From Agrobacterium tumefaciens (GTDB taxonomy: Bacteria; Pseudomonadota; Alphaproteobacteria; Rhizobiales; Rhizobiaceae), in NCBI GenBank assembly GCA_017744915.1, contig JAGIAH010000002.1, positions 434,001-498,000 of the forward strand: a stretch of DNA of 64,000 nt, written 5' to 3'. This document shows positions 1 to 8,600 of this stretch, one piece after another. Under the pieces are notes generated by a model. That model did not search any database, had not been told where the DNA came from, and saw nothing but the letters and a program-made list of their open reading frames with translations. Each line of letters starts with the position of its first letter. Within the stretch, counting starts at the first letter, position 1. The translations under genes were made by a program, and so were the position numbers.

Positions 1-306
1 GTGGTGCAGTGCCGAGCCGGGGTAGATCTGGTCGATCAACCACAGTCTTTCCTGTGCGAATGATAGCGGCGGGCAAGCCCCGTCAAGGGGCGGAATGGCA
101 TTCTGGCCGGGCGCACCGGCATTCGCGTGCGCCATGTTGAGAAAGGCCAGGATATCGTTTTTTCTGGTCCGGATTTCGCTCATCACGGCATCACTCAAGC
201 GGCCATCAGGGTCCGAACATTTGAGGCTTCCGGCGTCGATCCAGACACGGATATTGTCCCGGTGCAGCCGGGTTATGAGGGTTTCGACAGGCTCGATGTA
301 ATTCAT
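1..306 (-). CDS. NRPS N-terminus: TubC-type docking domain then condensation domain (partial, runs off left edge)
   Basis: An open frame on the minus strand runs from an ATG at 306 to the window edge, giving 102 codons with no stop. An AGGGG Shine-Dalgarno lies 7 nt before the ATG. Residues about 5-55 read like a TubC N-terminal docking domain (ETLITRLHRDNIRVWIDAG, then LSDAVMSEIRTRKNDILAFLN). The frame then enters the start of a condensation domain (PLSFAQERLWLIDQIYPGSA, the C1 core motif). Such docking domains recognise the C-terminal tail of an upstream synthase, so this protein should act after another module. It is divergent from the FAAL/PKS/NRPS arm across a 322-bp gap. The remaining domains, including any thioesterase, lie outside the window. 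Confidence 0.85.
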   Translation of the reverse strand, partial: MNYIEPVETLITRLHRDNIRVWIDAGSLKCSDPDGRLSDAVMSEIRTRKNDILAFLNMAHANAGAPGQNAIPPLDGACPPLSFAQERLWLIDQIYPGSALHH

Positions 307-430
307 ATGCCGCCCCTTGGCTGCATTGGCGTCACGCAACCCAAGCAACGCTCGGCGCGCCTTTTCAGGTCGGCGTCGAGCGGTAGGGTTTTCATCGCTG
401 AAACAACTATCAATTGCATTTTCAGTTGCC

Positions 431-445
431 TGAAGCCGGTCGTCA
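431..445 (-). promoter_or_regulatory. IRO-like box (putative RirA operator), leftward promoter
   Basis: The bases fit TGA-N9-TCA, the iron-responsive operator consensus known for RirA in Rhizobiaceae. Read on the minus strand, the box lies inside a putative -35 element (TTGACG) of the left NRPS gene. Binding when iron is plentiful would block that promoter. The assignment rests on the motif and its position; no binding is shown. Confidence 0.55.
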
Positions 446-463
446 ATTTCAATTTCTTATTCT

Positions 464-478
464 TGACTAAGCGATTCA
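464..478 (+). promoter_or_regulatory. IRO-like box (putative RirA operator), rightward promoter
   Basis: A second TGA-N9-TCA match lies 33 bp from the first and overlaps the rightward -35-like TTGACT at 463-468. The flanking T and A extend the symmetry (TTGA...TCAA). Two such boxes in one short divergent region, each on a different promoter, are unlikely by chance and point to iron repression of both synthase arms. Confidence 0.6.
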
Positions 479-628
479 AGAATTATATGCAAGAGGTAAT
501 TGTTGTCATCGACAGGCAGCGGGCAGTGATGCCTGCCGCTGGCGATTGAGTGTGGGCGGTCAGAACGATGAGCATCTTATGGTTGCTTGTCGCGAATATT
601 GACGGCCAGACGTCAGGAGTTTTTTCAG

Positions 629-2881
629 ATGCAGATCATACCCATGTTCGCTCGAAAACCATCTGGAGAAAGAGATTTTATAACGATAATACATAGGCTT
701 GATGATGTTGCCTCTACCCGGCCGACGGAGGAGGCGTTTCGTTTTTACCCTGATGATCCAGGAGCGATAGGCGAAAGCCGCAGTGACGGCTGGACATGGG
801 GAGAATTGAACGCTCGCGTCAAAATTGTTTCCGACGAGATTTCCAGGACGGGTCTTGTCGGGCAGGGCGGCCGGATCCTCATCGTCTATCAGCCTGGCCT
901 CGCCTTCATCGCAGCCTTCCTCGGATGCCTGCATGCAGGCGCCGTACCGGTGCCGGTTCCGGCGCCGCGGCGAAATGAAGGAATACACCGTTGGTTGCAT
1001 ATTGCGAGAGATGCCGGCATCTCGGGAATTGTCTGCGCCGCCGAATTGAAAGAGCTGCTTGAGCCGCTCCAGAGGGCCGTCGGCCACGGGTTCTGCCTGG
1101 CGCCTTCAGGTGCCGATCCAAATCTTCCGCTTCACGAACTTCCGCCGTCATCGAGCCTGCCTGCCGTTTTCGACGGAAGCCGGATCGCATTCCTGCAATA
1201 TACGTCAGGTTCGACCAGCGATCCGAAAGGCGTCATGGTCACCCATGCGAACCTGATGGCCAACCTGCGGCAGATCAGCCTTGCTTTTCATTATGGCCCG
1301 GAGGACCGGTCTGCGACATGGCTGCCCCATTATCATGATATGGGGCTGATCGACGGAATTCTGTCGCCTATCTTCAACGGATTTCCGGTATCGATCATGG
1401 CGCCGGCGAGCTTTCTCAGGCGTCCGTTGCGGTTCCTCGAGCTGGCGACGCAAAACAGAGCAACGATAATCGGCGGGCCGAATTTTGCCTATGAACATTG
1501 CGCCGATCGTTACAGCGCCGAAGGCGCGGCAGAACTCGATCTCTCCAATATCAGGATAGCCTATAATGGCGCAGAGCCCGTGCGTCCGCACACGCTCAGG
1601 CGTTTCAGCGCCCTGTTTGCGGAACGCGGCTTCCGGCACGAGGCCTTCTACTGCTGCTATGGTCAGGCCGAGGCTACACTTTTCCTGACCGGAAATGCCC
1701 CGTCCGATCCACCGGTTTTGCGACGCTTCGAGCGCGAAACGCTCGCGAAACAGGCAATGGCGCTGCCGCTGCCCGTTGATTCTGGCGAGCATGATGCAAT
1801 CGAGCTGGCGGCCTGCGGCCGTCCCGGAGCGGGTATCGAGATTGTCGTCGTGGATCCCGAAGAAAATCGGCTGCTTGAGGATGCGCAAGTCGGCGAATTG
1901 TGGATTCGCGGTCCGAATGTCACTCCCGGTTATTGGGCGAGGGCCAAAGCAAGCGCGGAAAGCTTCGACCAGACAATTGCCGGTGAGGGCGGCTGGCGCC
2001 GCACGGGCGATCTCGGCTTTCGCCATGAGGGGCAATATTTCATCACGGGTCGCCTCAAGGACCTCATCATCATCCGTGGGCAGAACCATCACCCCGAGGA
2101 CATAGAACAGACCGCCTTCTCTTCGCATGCCGCGCTTGCGCAGGGGCGTGCGGGGGCTTTCGCGCTCGAGGTGGATGGGGAAGAGCAGATCGGTCTCGTC
2201 TGCGAGCTGACGCGTGATGGTTTGCGCAACCTCGATGCCGAAGCCATCCTGCAAGCCATTCGCGGCTCCGTTTCCCGCGTCCACAAGCTCAAGCTCGCCG
2301 TCATCGTCCTCATCCGCCCCGGAAGCCTGCCGCGCACGCCGAGCGGCAAGGTCCGGCGTTTCGCCTGCCGGCAGGATCTGCTGAATGGCAATCTGAAGCT
2401 CGTCGAGCGGTGGGAGGCTGCCCCGCAGGCGCGCTTCACCACCCGGGCCGAGCCGGGCGCGGTTGCAGACTGGGCGCAGCAATTGGCGCAGGTTGACCGG
2501 TCTCGATATCCGACTCTGCTTCGCCAGTGGATCAGGGAGGAGGTCGCCTGGCTTTCCCGTCTTCCCGCCGGAACGCTTCCCGCTGCAAATGCCGGTTTTT
2601 TTGATCTCGGACTGGATTCCGTGGCGCTTGTCGGCCTTGCCGGAACGCTGGAACGGGAACTGGGTATCAGAACCCATCCGACGCTGTTTTTCGAGCACGC
2701 GACAATCGATGCGCTCGTGGAGCATTTGTGCAGCGATCTCCTTGCCTCCCGGGCAACGCCGGAAGCGGGGGAACTGCCCGCACAGAATTCCCAACCGAAG
2801 GCTCCTCCGGAAGAAAGCGACCTGTCATCCGAACTGGCCGCCCTGTCATCGCTTCTGCAGGCCGGAACAGGCCGCAAATAG
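629..2881 (+). CDS. Fatty-acyl-AMP ligase fused to a C-terminal acyl carrier domain
   Basis: The 750-residue protein activates a fatty acid as acyl-AMP and loads it on its own carrier domain to start the assembly line. The adenylate-forming P-loop motif YTSGSTSDPKGVMVTH begins near residue 191 and is typical of FAAL/DIP2-type enzymes. A second signature, RTGDLGF, and a GRLKDLIIIRGQNHHPEDIE hinge follow. The carrier domain near the end has GLDSVAL, with the phosphopantetheine serine at about residue 664. The ATG at 629 is chosen over an upstream TTG because AGGAG sits 9 nt before it (615-619). It is the first gene of the rightward synthase operon and is followed by the PKS after 39 nt. The chain length used cannot be read from the sequence. 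Confidence 0.88.
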   Translation: MQIIPMFARKPSGERDFITIIHRLDDVASTRPTEEAFRFYPDDPGAIGESRSDGWTWGELNARVKIVSDEISRTGLVGQGGRILIVYQPGLAFIAAFLGCLHAGAVPVPVPAPRRNEGIHRWLHIARDAGISGIVCAAELKELLEPLQRAVGHGFCLAPSGADPNLPLHELPPSSSLPAVFDGSRIAFLQYTSGSTSDPKGVMVTHANLMANLRQISLAFHYGPEDRSATWLPHYHDMGLIDGILSPIFNGFPVSIMAPASFLRRPLRFLELATQNRATIIGGPNFAYEHCADRYSAEGAAELDLSNIRIAYNGAEPVRPHTLRRFSALFAERGFRHEAFYCCYGQAEATLFLTGNAPSDPPVLRRFERETLAKQAMALPLPVDSGEHDAIELAACGRPGAGIEIVVVDPEENRLLEDAQVGELWIRGPNVTPGYWARAKASAESFDQTIAGEGGWRRTGDLGFRHEGQYFITGRLKDLIIIRGQNHHPEDIEQTAFSSHAALAQGRAGAFALEVDGEEQIGLVCELTRDGLRNLDAEAILQAIRGSVSRVHKLKLAVIVLIRPGSLPRTPSGKVRRFACRQDLLNGNLKLVERWEAAPQARFTTRAEPGAVADWAQQLAQVDRSRYPTLLRQWIREEVAWLSRLPAGTLPAANAGFFDLGLDSVALVGLAGTLERELGIRTHPTLFFEHATIDALVEHLCSDLLASRATPEAGELPAQNSQPKAPPEESDLSSELAALSSLLQAGTGRK

Positions 2882-2920
2882 TCCACGCTTTCACACAATC
2901 GATGATCGGAGCCATTGCCG

Positions 2921-5900
2921 ATGAACGTAAAACAACAGGCCGGGGCCGGCAGTCAGCCCGATCAGGCGACATTGCTCGGAATATTGCGTGATGCGCGCGA
3001 GCGTCTGGAGATTTTCCAGAAACGTCACGATGAGCGCGTGGCGATCATCGGTCTTGCGGGGCGCTTTCCCGGCGCTGATGACATTGACGGTTTCTGGCAA
3101 TTGCTTGCCGAGGGCGGCACGGGATTGAAGCCGGTAACGGATGCCGATCTCGAAAGCGCCGGTATCGATCCTCGACTGTCAGGGCAGCCCGACTATGTCA
3201 GGGTCTGGGGCGGTTTCAGCGATCCGACCGCTTTCGATGCCGGATTTTTCGGTTACGCGCCGAGGGAAGCGCAACTCCTCGACCCGCAGCAGCGCGTGTT
3301 TCTGGAATGCGCCTGGAATGCGCTGGAACATGCCGGTTATGGCAACGGGAAAGGCCGGGGCCGCACGGGTGTTTATGCCGGCGGTTCGCTGAATTATCAC
3401 TTCACCCATATTCATTCCGACCCATCCCTGCGCGACAATGTGGCGCCGCTTCAGGCCGGGCTCGGCAATGTGTCCGGCATGATCGCATCGCGCGTCGCTT
3501 ACCATCTCGATCTGGACGGCCCGAGCGTGGGCGTTCAGGCCACCTGCGCCACCGGGCTGGTGTCGGTGCATCTGGCCGCGCAGGCCTTGCTGGCGGGCGA
3601 ATGCGAGATGGCGGTGGCCGGCGCGGTCTCCGTCGGTCAACCCAAACCCGCCGGTTATCTTTATGAGGCGGGTGGCATCGGTGCACCCGATGGCCAGTGC
3701 CGGCCATTCGATGCGGCTGCGAACGGAACCATTTTCACCAACGGGGTCGGCGCCGTGATCCTGAAGCGCCTTGGCGATGCCAGGGCGGATGGCGATACGA
3801 TCTATGCCGTCATTGCGGGATCGGCGATCGGCAACGATGGCGGCTCGAAAGTCGGCCTGACAGCCCCGAGCGTAAAAGGCCAGGCTTCGGTTCTCAAGAA
3901 GGCGCTGGCCAATGCGGGCATCGCACCTTCGGCGGTGGATTATGTGGAAGCGCATGCAACCGCAACTGCGATTGGCGATCCCATCGAGCTGACAGCGCTG
4001 AACCGTGTCTACGGGCCGTCGCTGCGTGCCGAAGGCCGGACATGCCTCATCGGTTCTGTGAAGGGAAATGTCGGGCATATGGACGCTGCGGCAGGCATTG
4101 GCGGGCTTATCAAGACCATTCTTGCGCTGCGGCATGAATGCCTGCCCGCAAGCGGCAACTTCACGACGCCCAGCAGCGCCTGCGATTTCGAAAGCGGCCC
4201 CTTCCGGGTGGCTGCGAAAAAATCCGACTGGAAAGCCGATGCCGACAGGCCGCGCCGCGCCGCCGTCAGCGCCTTCGGCATGGGGGGCAGCAATGCCCAT
4301 GTGATCATCGAGGAAGCACCCGAACGGGAGCCGCCGGCTGAACGCGGGACAGAGGCGCTGTTGCTGCCGCTGTCGGCACGTTCGGCCGCATCGCTCACCG
4401 CGATGCAGGCCTCCCTTTCGGATGCGCTTGCGAAAATCGAAGAGAGGGAAGGGGTGTCCCTTGCGGATGTCGCCCACACGCTGCAGACGGGACGCGAGAC
4501 CTTCAACCATCGTTCGATCACGCTTGCGACCACGCTATCCGACGCCTCCACAAGACTGAAAGCCGCTTCCGGGCCGGGTTTCGCCGCAGGCCAGATCCCG
4601 CAGCACGATCCAAGTCTGGTGTTCATGTTCCCGGGGCAGGGCAGCCAGCATGTCGGAATGGCCGGATCGCTTTACGAAGGTGACCAATATTTCAGGGCCG
4701 TGCTGGATGAATGCCTGTCCTTGATACCGGAGGAGCTTGGAATCCGGCCGCTGCTTCTGCAAGGGGCGGATGCCGCCAGCACCGGGCTTGACCGCACCGA
4801 CCGCGCCCAGCCGGCCCTTTTCGCCGTCGAATATGCGCTGGCCAGAATGTGGATGCAGAAGGGTGTGCAGCCGCGGGCGATGATCGGCCACAGTGTCGGC
4901 GAATATGTCGCGGCCTGCCTGGCCGGGGTTTTCTCACTTCGGGATGCCATGGTCCTGGTGCTGGCGCGAGGCCGGCTGATGCAGGGTTGTGCACCCGGCG
5001 GAATGTTGTCCGTCATGCTGCCCGAGGCCGATCTTCGTGCCCGGCTGGATGAGGGGCTGGAAATCGCCGCGGTGAACGGGCCGGGCAGCTGCGTCGTCGC
5101 TGGCGATACGGCGGCCCTGCATCGTCTTGCCGAGCGGCTGGAGAAAGACGGGGCGGGATGCCGGTTGCTCAAGACATCGCATGCGTTTCACAGCGCGGCG
5201 ATGGAGCCGATCCTTGAGGAATTTTCGAGCCTGTTTGCCAGCATCAATCTCGCTGCGCCGACAATCGACGTCATGTCCAATCTTTCCGGCAACTGGCTGC
5301 GGGCCGAAGAGGCCCGCAACCCGGCATATTGGACCGAACATCTGCGCAGGGCGGTCAATTTCAGCGATGGCATAAAACATATTCTCGCTCTTTCCGCTCC
5401 CGTCCTGCTCGAGGTCGGGCCAGGCTCCACGCTTTCAAGGCTGGCGCGCCAGCAGGCCCATGAGGAGTGCCGCATCATCACCTCATTGCCGGATGCCGCC
5501 GGCATGGCCAGCTCTGCCGACCATGCGCTGCTCGCGTTCGGGCAGCTGTGGCTGGCGGGTATCGATGTCCGATGGGAGGCGCCTCACGGCGGATCGCCGC
5601 ATCGCCGCGTCGGTTTGCCGGGTTATCATTTCGAGCGGCAATCATACTGGATCGCGCCGCCCGCAGGGACGCAGGATATTGCGGCCCCTGCAACCCATAG
5701 GCCGATGGCCGAGTGGTTCCATCAGCCGGTGTGGAAGACGCGGCCGCTGAAAATCGGGGCATGGGCAGCTGCCAAGGGTCGCTGGCTTGTTTTCGGCACG
5801 GAGGCCCTCCTTGGGATTCCGGATGGGATCGACGCTGTTCTCGTCCGTGAAGGAGCGCTGTTCAGCGCTTCGGAGCGAGCCTATACGATCGATCCGGCAA

Positions 5901-7483
5901 GAGCGGAGCACCTTGTTTCCCTGTTCGACGATCTTGCCCAAAAGAACTGGACGCCGGACCAGATCGTCAGCGGTTTCGGATTGGCGGAAAGGGATGCGCC
6001 GGATACGGCATGGAATTTCGCGCTTGCCCTTGCCCAGGCGCTTGCCAGTGGCGGGCAGCGCCCGGATGTGACGTTCATCGGCAGGTCCATGCACGGGATT
6101 TTCGCCGCCGATGGCGTCGCGCCTGCAAAAGCCCGGATCAACGGGCTGGCACGTATGCTGGGCCAGGAACTACCCGGATTGTCATGCCGCAGCATCGATC
6201 TTCAGGGCCTGCCGGATGCAAATGCGGCAAAATATCTGCGGGATGTCATCTCGTCGCCCTTTGTCGCGGGCGAGCAGATTTATGCCCTTCGCGACGGTCT
6301 TTTGCTCACCCTTTCCCATGAGCGTGTCGAACTCGACGGTGCGGCGGGCAGCGCACCCGTAAAGCCCGGTGAAACCTATCTTGTCGTGGGTGAACTTCTC
6401 GGAGGACTGGCGCTCGTCTACGCCCGCGCCCTCATCAAGGCCGGGGCGAAAGTCATTCTGGCGGGGCGTGCGGGAATTCCGCTGGCGCCGGACTGGGAGC
6501 GATGGCTCGCATCCCACAGCCCCAGACACCCGGTCAGCCTGTTCATCCAGACGCTCAGATCGCTGGGAACACCCGGAAGAGACTATCTTCTTTTCTCCGG
6601 TGATGTCAGCGATGCCGAATGGCTTCGGCTCTCGCTGGAGGAGGGGGAGAAAAGCCTTGGTGCGGTGAAGGGTGTTTTCCACACCGCCGCCATGGGTGAC
6701 CAGTATTTCGGGCTGCTGGGCAGTGAAAATTTCGACACCAGAAGCCTTCAGGCCGTAAAATCCGGCGCCATCGACGCGATTGATCGTGTTCTTGGGCAAC
6801 GCAACGGCATTTTCGTGCTCGTCCAGTCGTCGCTGTCATCGATCGTCGGCGGTACCGGCCTTGCCCGTTACGCAGCGGAGAATTCCTATCTGGATGCCTT
6901 CGTTTCCGCAAAACAGCACCGGTCCGGTCCTGTCTGGAAATCCGTCAACTGGGATGCCTGCGCATCTATCCACGCGCCGGAGGCGGAGCATGCTACCCAT
7001 AGGGAGATAAGTCCGGAGGAGGTCTGGCAAGTCACGACGCTGGTGCTGGAGGAGCCTTCGACTTCTTCGATCGTGGTCACGCCCTATGATCTCGAGAACC
7101 GCCCGGCGGCAGAGGTTCGGGAGCCCGATGCAGCCACGGCCAGCAGCCAAAAAACCGCCCGCAGCGGCGTATCGGCTGCTTATGCCGCGCCGCAGGGTCC
7201 ACTCGAGGAGGAGGTCGTCGCCATCATGGCGGAGCTTCTCGGGATAAACGGCATTGGCGCTGCCGATAATTTCTTCGAACTCGGCGGTCACTCGCTTCTG
7301 GCCATTCAGGTCGTCGCCCGGCTTCGAAAGCGCTTTGACGTTGAAATTCCCATGCGGGCCCTGCTTTTCGACGCACCGACCGCCGCCGGCCTTGCCAGGG
7401 TCATTCAGGAGGGTCTCGACGCCCGCAACCAGGAGGCGAACATCCTCGCCTCGATGCTTGATGACGTCGAGGCCGGCCGTTGA
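2921..7483 (+). CDS. Type I polyketide synthase module, KS-AT-KR-ACP
   Basis: This 1520-residue module should extend the fatty acyl starter by one C2 unit. The ketosynthase spans about residues 38-465, with catalytic Cys209 (in QATCATGL), His345 (EAHATAT) and His386 (NVGHMDAA). The acyltransferase follows: GQGSQ, the nucleophile Ser658 in GHSVGE, and an HAFH motif at 754-757, which usually means malonyl-CoA. A ketoreductase-like region lies at about 1090-1340, with Tyr1317 in ARYAAEN and a degenerate NADPH motif (VVGELLGG). The carrier serine is Ser1458 (LGGHSLL). No DH, ER or TE domain is seen. The ATG at 2921 is preferred, with GGAG 9 nt upstream. An N-terminal helix (LLGILRDARERLEIFQ) could be a docking element. 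Confidence 0.88.
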   Translation: MNVKQQAGAGSQPDQATLLGILRDARERLEIFQKRHDERVAIIGLAGRFPGADDIDGFWQLLAEGGTGLKPVTDADLESAGIDPRLSGQPDYVRVWGGFSDPTAFDAGFFGYAPREAQLLDPQQRVFLECAWNALEHAGYGNGKGRGRTGVYAGGSLNYHFTHIHSDPSLRDNVAPLQAGLGNVSGMIASRVAYHLDLDGPSVGVQATCATGLVSVHLAAQALLAGECEMAVAGAVSVGQPKPAGYLYEAGGIGAPDGQCRPFDAAANGTIFTNGVGAVILKRLGDARADGDTIYAVIAGSAIGNDGGSKVGLTAPSVKGQASVLKKALANAGIAPSAVDYVEAHATATAIGDPIELTALNRVYGPSLRAEGRTCLIGSVKGNVGHMDAAAGIGGLIKTILALRHECLPASGNFTTPSSACDFESGPFRVAAKKSDWKADADRPRRAAVSAFGMGGSNAHVIIEEAPEREPPAERGTEALLLPLSARSAASLTAMQASLSDALAKIEEREGVSLADVAHTLQTGRETFNHRSITLATTLSDASTRLKAASGPGFAAGQIPQHDPSLVFMFPGQGSQHVGMAGSLYEGDQYFRAVLDECLSLIPEELGIRPLLLQGADAASTGLDRTDRAQPALFAVEYALARMWMQKGVQPRAMIGHSVGEYVAACLAGVFSLRDAMVLVLARGRLMQGCAPGGMLSVMLPEADLRARLDEGLEIAAVNGPGSCVVAGDTAALHRLAERLEKDGAGCRLLKTSHAFHSAAMEPILEEFSSLFASINLAAPTIDVMSNLSGNWLRAEEARNPAYWTEHLRRAVNFSDGIKHILALSAPVLLEVGPGSTLSRLARQQAHEECRIITSLPDAAGMASSADHALLAFGQLWLAGIDVRWEAPHGGSPHRRVGLPGYHFERQSYWIAPPAGTQDIAAPATHRPMAEWFHQPVWKTRPLKIGAWAAAKGRWLVFGTEALLGIPDGIDAVLVREGALFSASERAYTIDPARAEHLVSLFDDLAQKNWTPDQIVSGFGLAERDAPDTAWNFALALAQALASGGQRPDVTFIGRSMHGIFAADGVAPAKARINGLARMLGQELPGLSCRSIDLQGLPDANAAKYLRDVISSPFVAGEQIYALRDGLLLTLSHERVELDGAAGSAPVKPGETYLVVGELLGGLALVYARALIKAGAKVILAGRAGIPLAPDWERWLASHSPRHPVSLFIQTLRSLGTPGRDYLLFSGDVSDAEWLRLSLEEGEKSLGAVKGVFHTAAMGDQYFGLLGSENFDTRSLQAVKSGAIDAIDRVLGQRNGIFVLVQSSLSSIVGGTGLARYAAENSYLDAFVSAKQHRSGPVWKSVNWDACASIHAPEAEHATHREISPEEVWQVTTLVLEEPSTSSIVVTPYDLENRPAAEVREPDAATASSQKTARSGVSAAYAAPQGPLEEEVVAIMAELLGINGIGAADNFFELGGHSLLAIQVVARLRKRFDVEIPMRALLFDAPTAAGLARVIQEGLDARNQEANILASMLDDVEAGR

Positions 7484-7523
7484 GAACGGCGATAACGCTC
7501 ACACATAATTCGGGATCATTCTG

Positions 7524-8591
7524 ATGAAATTCAGCCTTTTCTATTTCGACGGCGACGGGTCGCGTCCGGGTCAGGTAAATTACCGGCTGCTGATGGACAG
7601 CGCCCAATTTGCAGATGCAAACGGCCTCGAAGCCCTGTGGGTGCCGGAACGGCATTTCCACGCATTTGGCGGTCTCTACCCCAATCCTTCGATCGTCAGC
7701 GCCGCGCTGGCGATGGTGACGCGCAATGTGCAACTGCGCGCGGGCAGCGTCGTTGCGGCTCTGCACCACCCCGCCCGCGTGGCGGAGGAGTGGGCGGTCG
7801 TCGACAATCTTTCCGGGGGCAGGGCAGGCATTGCGATTGCGGCCGGCTGGACGAAGGACGAGTTCGTCTTTTCGAAGGAACCACACGGGAACCGCCGCAG
7901 CACCATGTGGCGCTCCTATGAACAGATCACCCGGCTGCTCGCCGGCGAGGCGGTCGCATTCGAGGATGCGGACGGCAATATCGTTGATGCGAAAACCCTG
8001 CCCCGGCCCGTGCAGTCGCGCATCCCCTTCTGGGTTGCATGCCAGTCCACGGAGACCTTCATCGAAGCCGGCCGTCGCGGCCTCAATGTTCTGACGGCTT
8101 TGCTCGGCGAAACGACGGAGTCGCTCGCCCCCAAGATCGAGGCCTACCGCAAGTCGCGGGAGAAACATGGGCACGATCCGGCGGCGGGGACGGTGAGCAT
8201 GATGGTCCATACATTTCTGGGCGCCGAGACCGCCAGGGTAAAGGCCAGTGTTTCCAAGCCTTTCGGCGATTATCTCCGCACCCATTATCATCTGCTCGAA
8301 GGTCTCGGGCGCAGCATGGGTGTCGACATAACGCTCGATAATTTCAGCGACGACGATCTCGACAGCCTGATCGAATTCGGCATTGAGGGCTTCATGAAAG
8401 GCAGGTCGCTGATCGGAACCCCTGAAAGCTGCCAGTCGACGGTGGACACGCTGGCGGAGATGGGGGTCGATGAAATCGCCTGCCTGATCGATTTCGTCCA
8501 GGATTACGACCTCGTCATGGGCAGCCTGCCCTTCCTGTTGAAACTCGTGGAAGCAAACCGTCCGCCGGTAAGCGTCGCCAGAGCGGTGTAA
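7524..8591 (+). CDS. LLM-class flavin-dependent monooxygenase of natural-product type (MupA-like)
   Basis: The 355-residue protein belongs to the luciferase-like monooxygenase superfamily. It begins MKFSLFYF, has the conserved ALWVPERHFHAFGG region and the GRAGIAIAAGW stretch of the barrel, and matches the subgroup found inside or beside NRPS/PKS genes. Such enzymes use reduced flavin and oxygen to hydroxylate carrier-bound intermediates; that activity here is inferred. It sits between the PKS and NRPS genes (40 nt after the former, 9 nt before the latter), so it is clearly part of the operon. The Shine-Dalgarno is weak, suggesting coupling to the PKS gene. Confidence 0.85.
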   Translation: MKFSLFYFDGDGSRPGQVNYRLLMDSAQFADANGLEALWVPERHFHAFGGLYPNPSIVSAALAMVTRNVQLRAGSVVAALHHPARVAEEWAVVDNLSGGRAGIAIAAGWTKDEFVFSKEPHGNRRSTMWRSYEQITRLLAGEAVAFEDADGNIVDAKTLPRPVQSRIPFWVACQSTETFIEAGRRGLNVLTALLGETTESLAPKIEAYRKSREKHGHDPAAGTVSMMVHTFLGAETARVKASVSKPFGDYLRTHYHLLEGLGRSMGVDITLDNFSDDDLDSLIEFGIEGFMKGRSLIGTPESCQSTVDTLAEMGVDEIACLIDFVQDYDLVMGSLPFLLKLVEANRPPVSVARAV

Positions 8592-8600
8592 AGGATTGCG

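Larger units (their letters stand above)
307..628. promoter_or_regulatory. Divergent promoter region between the two megasynthase arms
   Basis: This 322-bp gap separates the minus-strand NRPS from the plus-strand acyl-AMP ligase. It is AT-richer than the flanking genes between about 400 and 500. It contains two IRO-like boxes (listed separately), a rightward -35-like TTGACT at 463-468 with TATGCA at 486-491 (17-bp spacing), and a leftward TTGACG (complement of 441-446). The leftward -10 is weak (GAAAAT, complement of 418-423). The rightward transcript would have an untranslated leader of roughly 130 nt. No convincing gene lies inside. Confidence 0.6.

Noticed and set aside
127..549. A 140-residue plus-strand frame at the left edge
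   Set aside because: It overlaps the NRPS docking and condensation domain on the minus strand, has no good ribosome site and runs through the promoter region.
1205..2794. A 529-residue minus-strand open frame across the acyl-AMP ligase gene
   Set aside because: The plus strand has clear adenylating-enzyme and carrier motifs; the antisense frame is a by-product of GC-rich codon bias and shows no family features.
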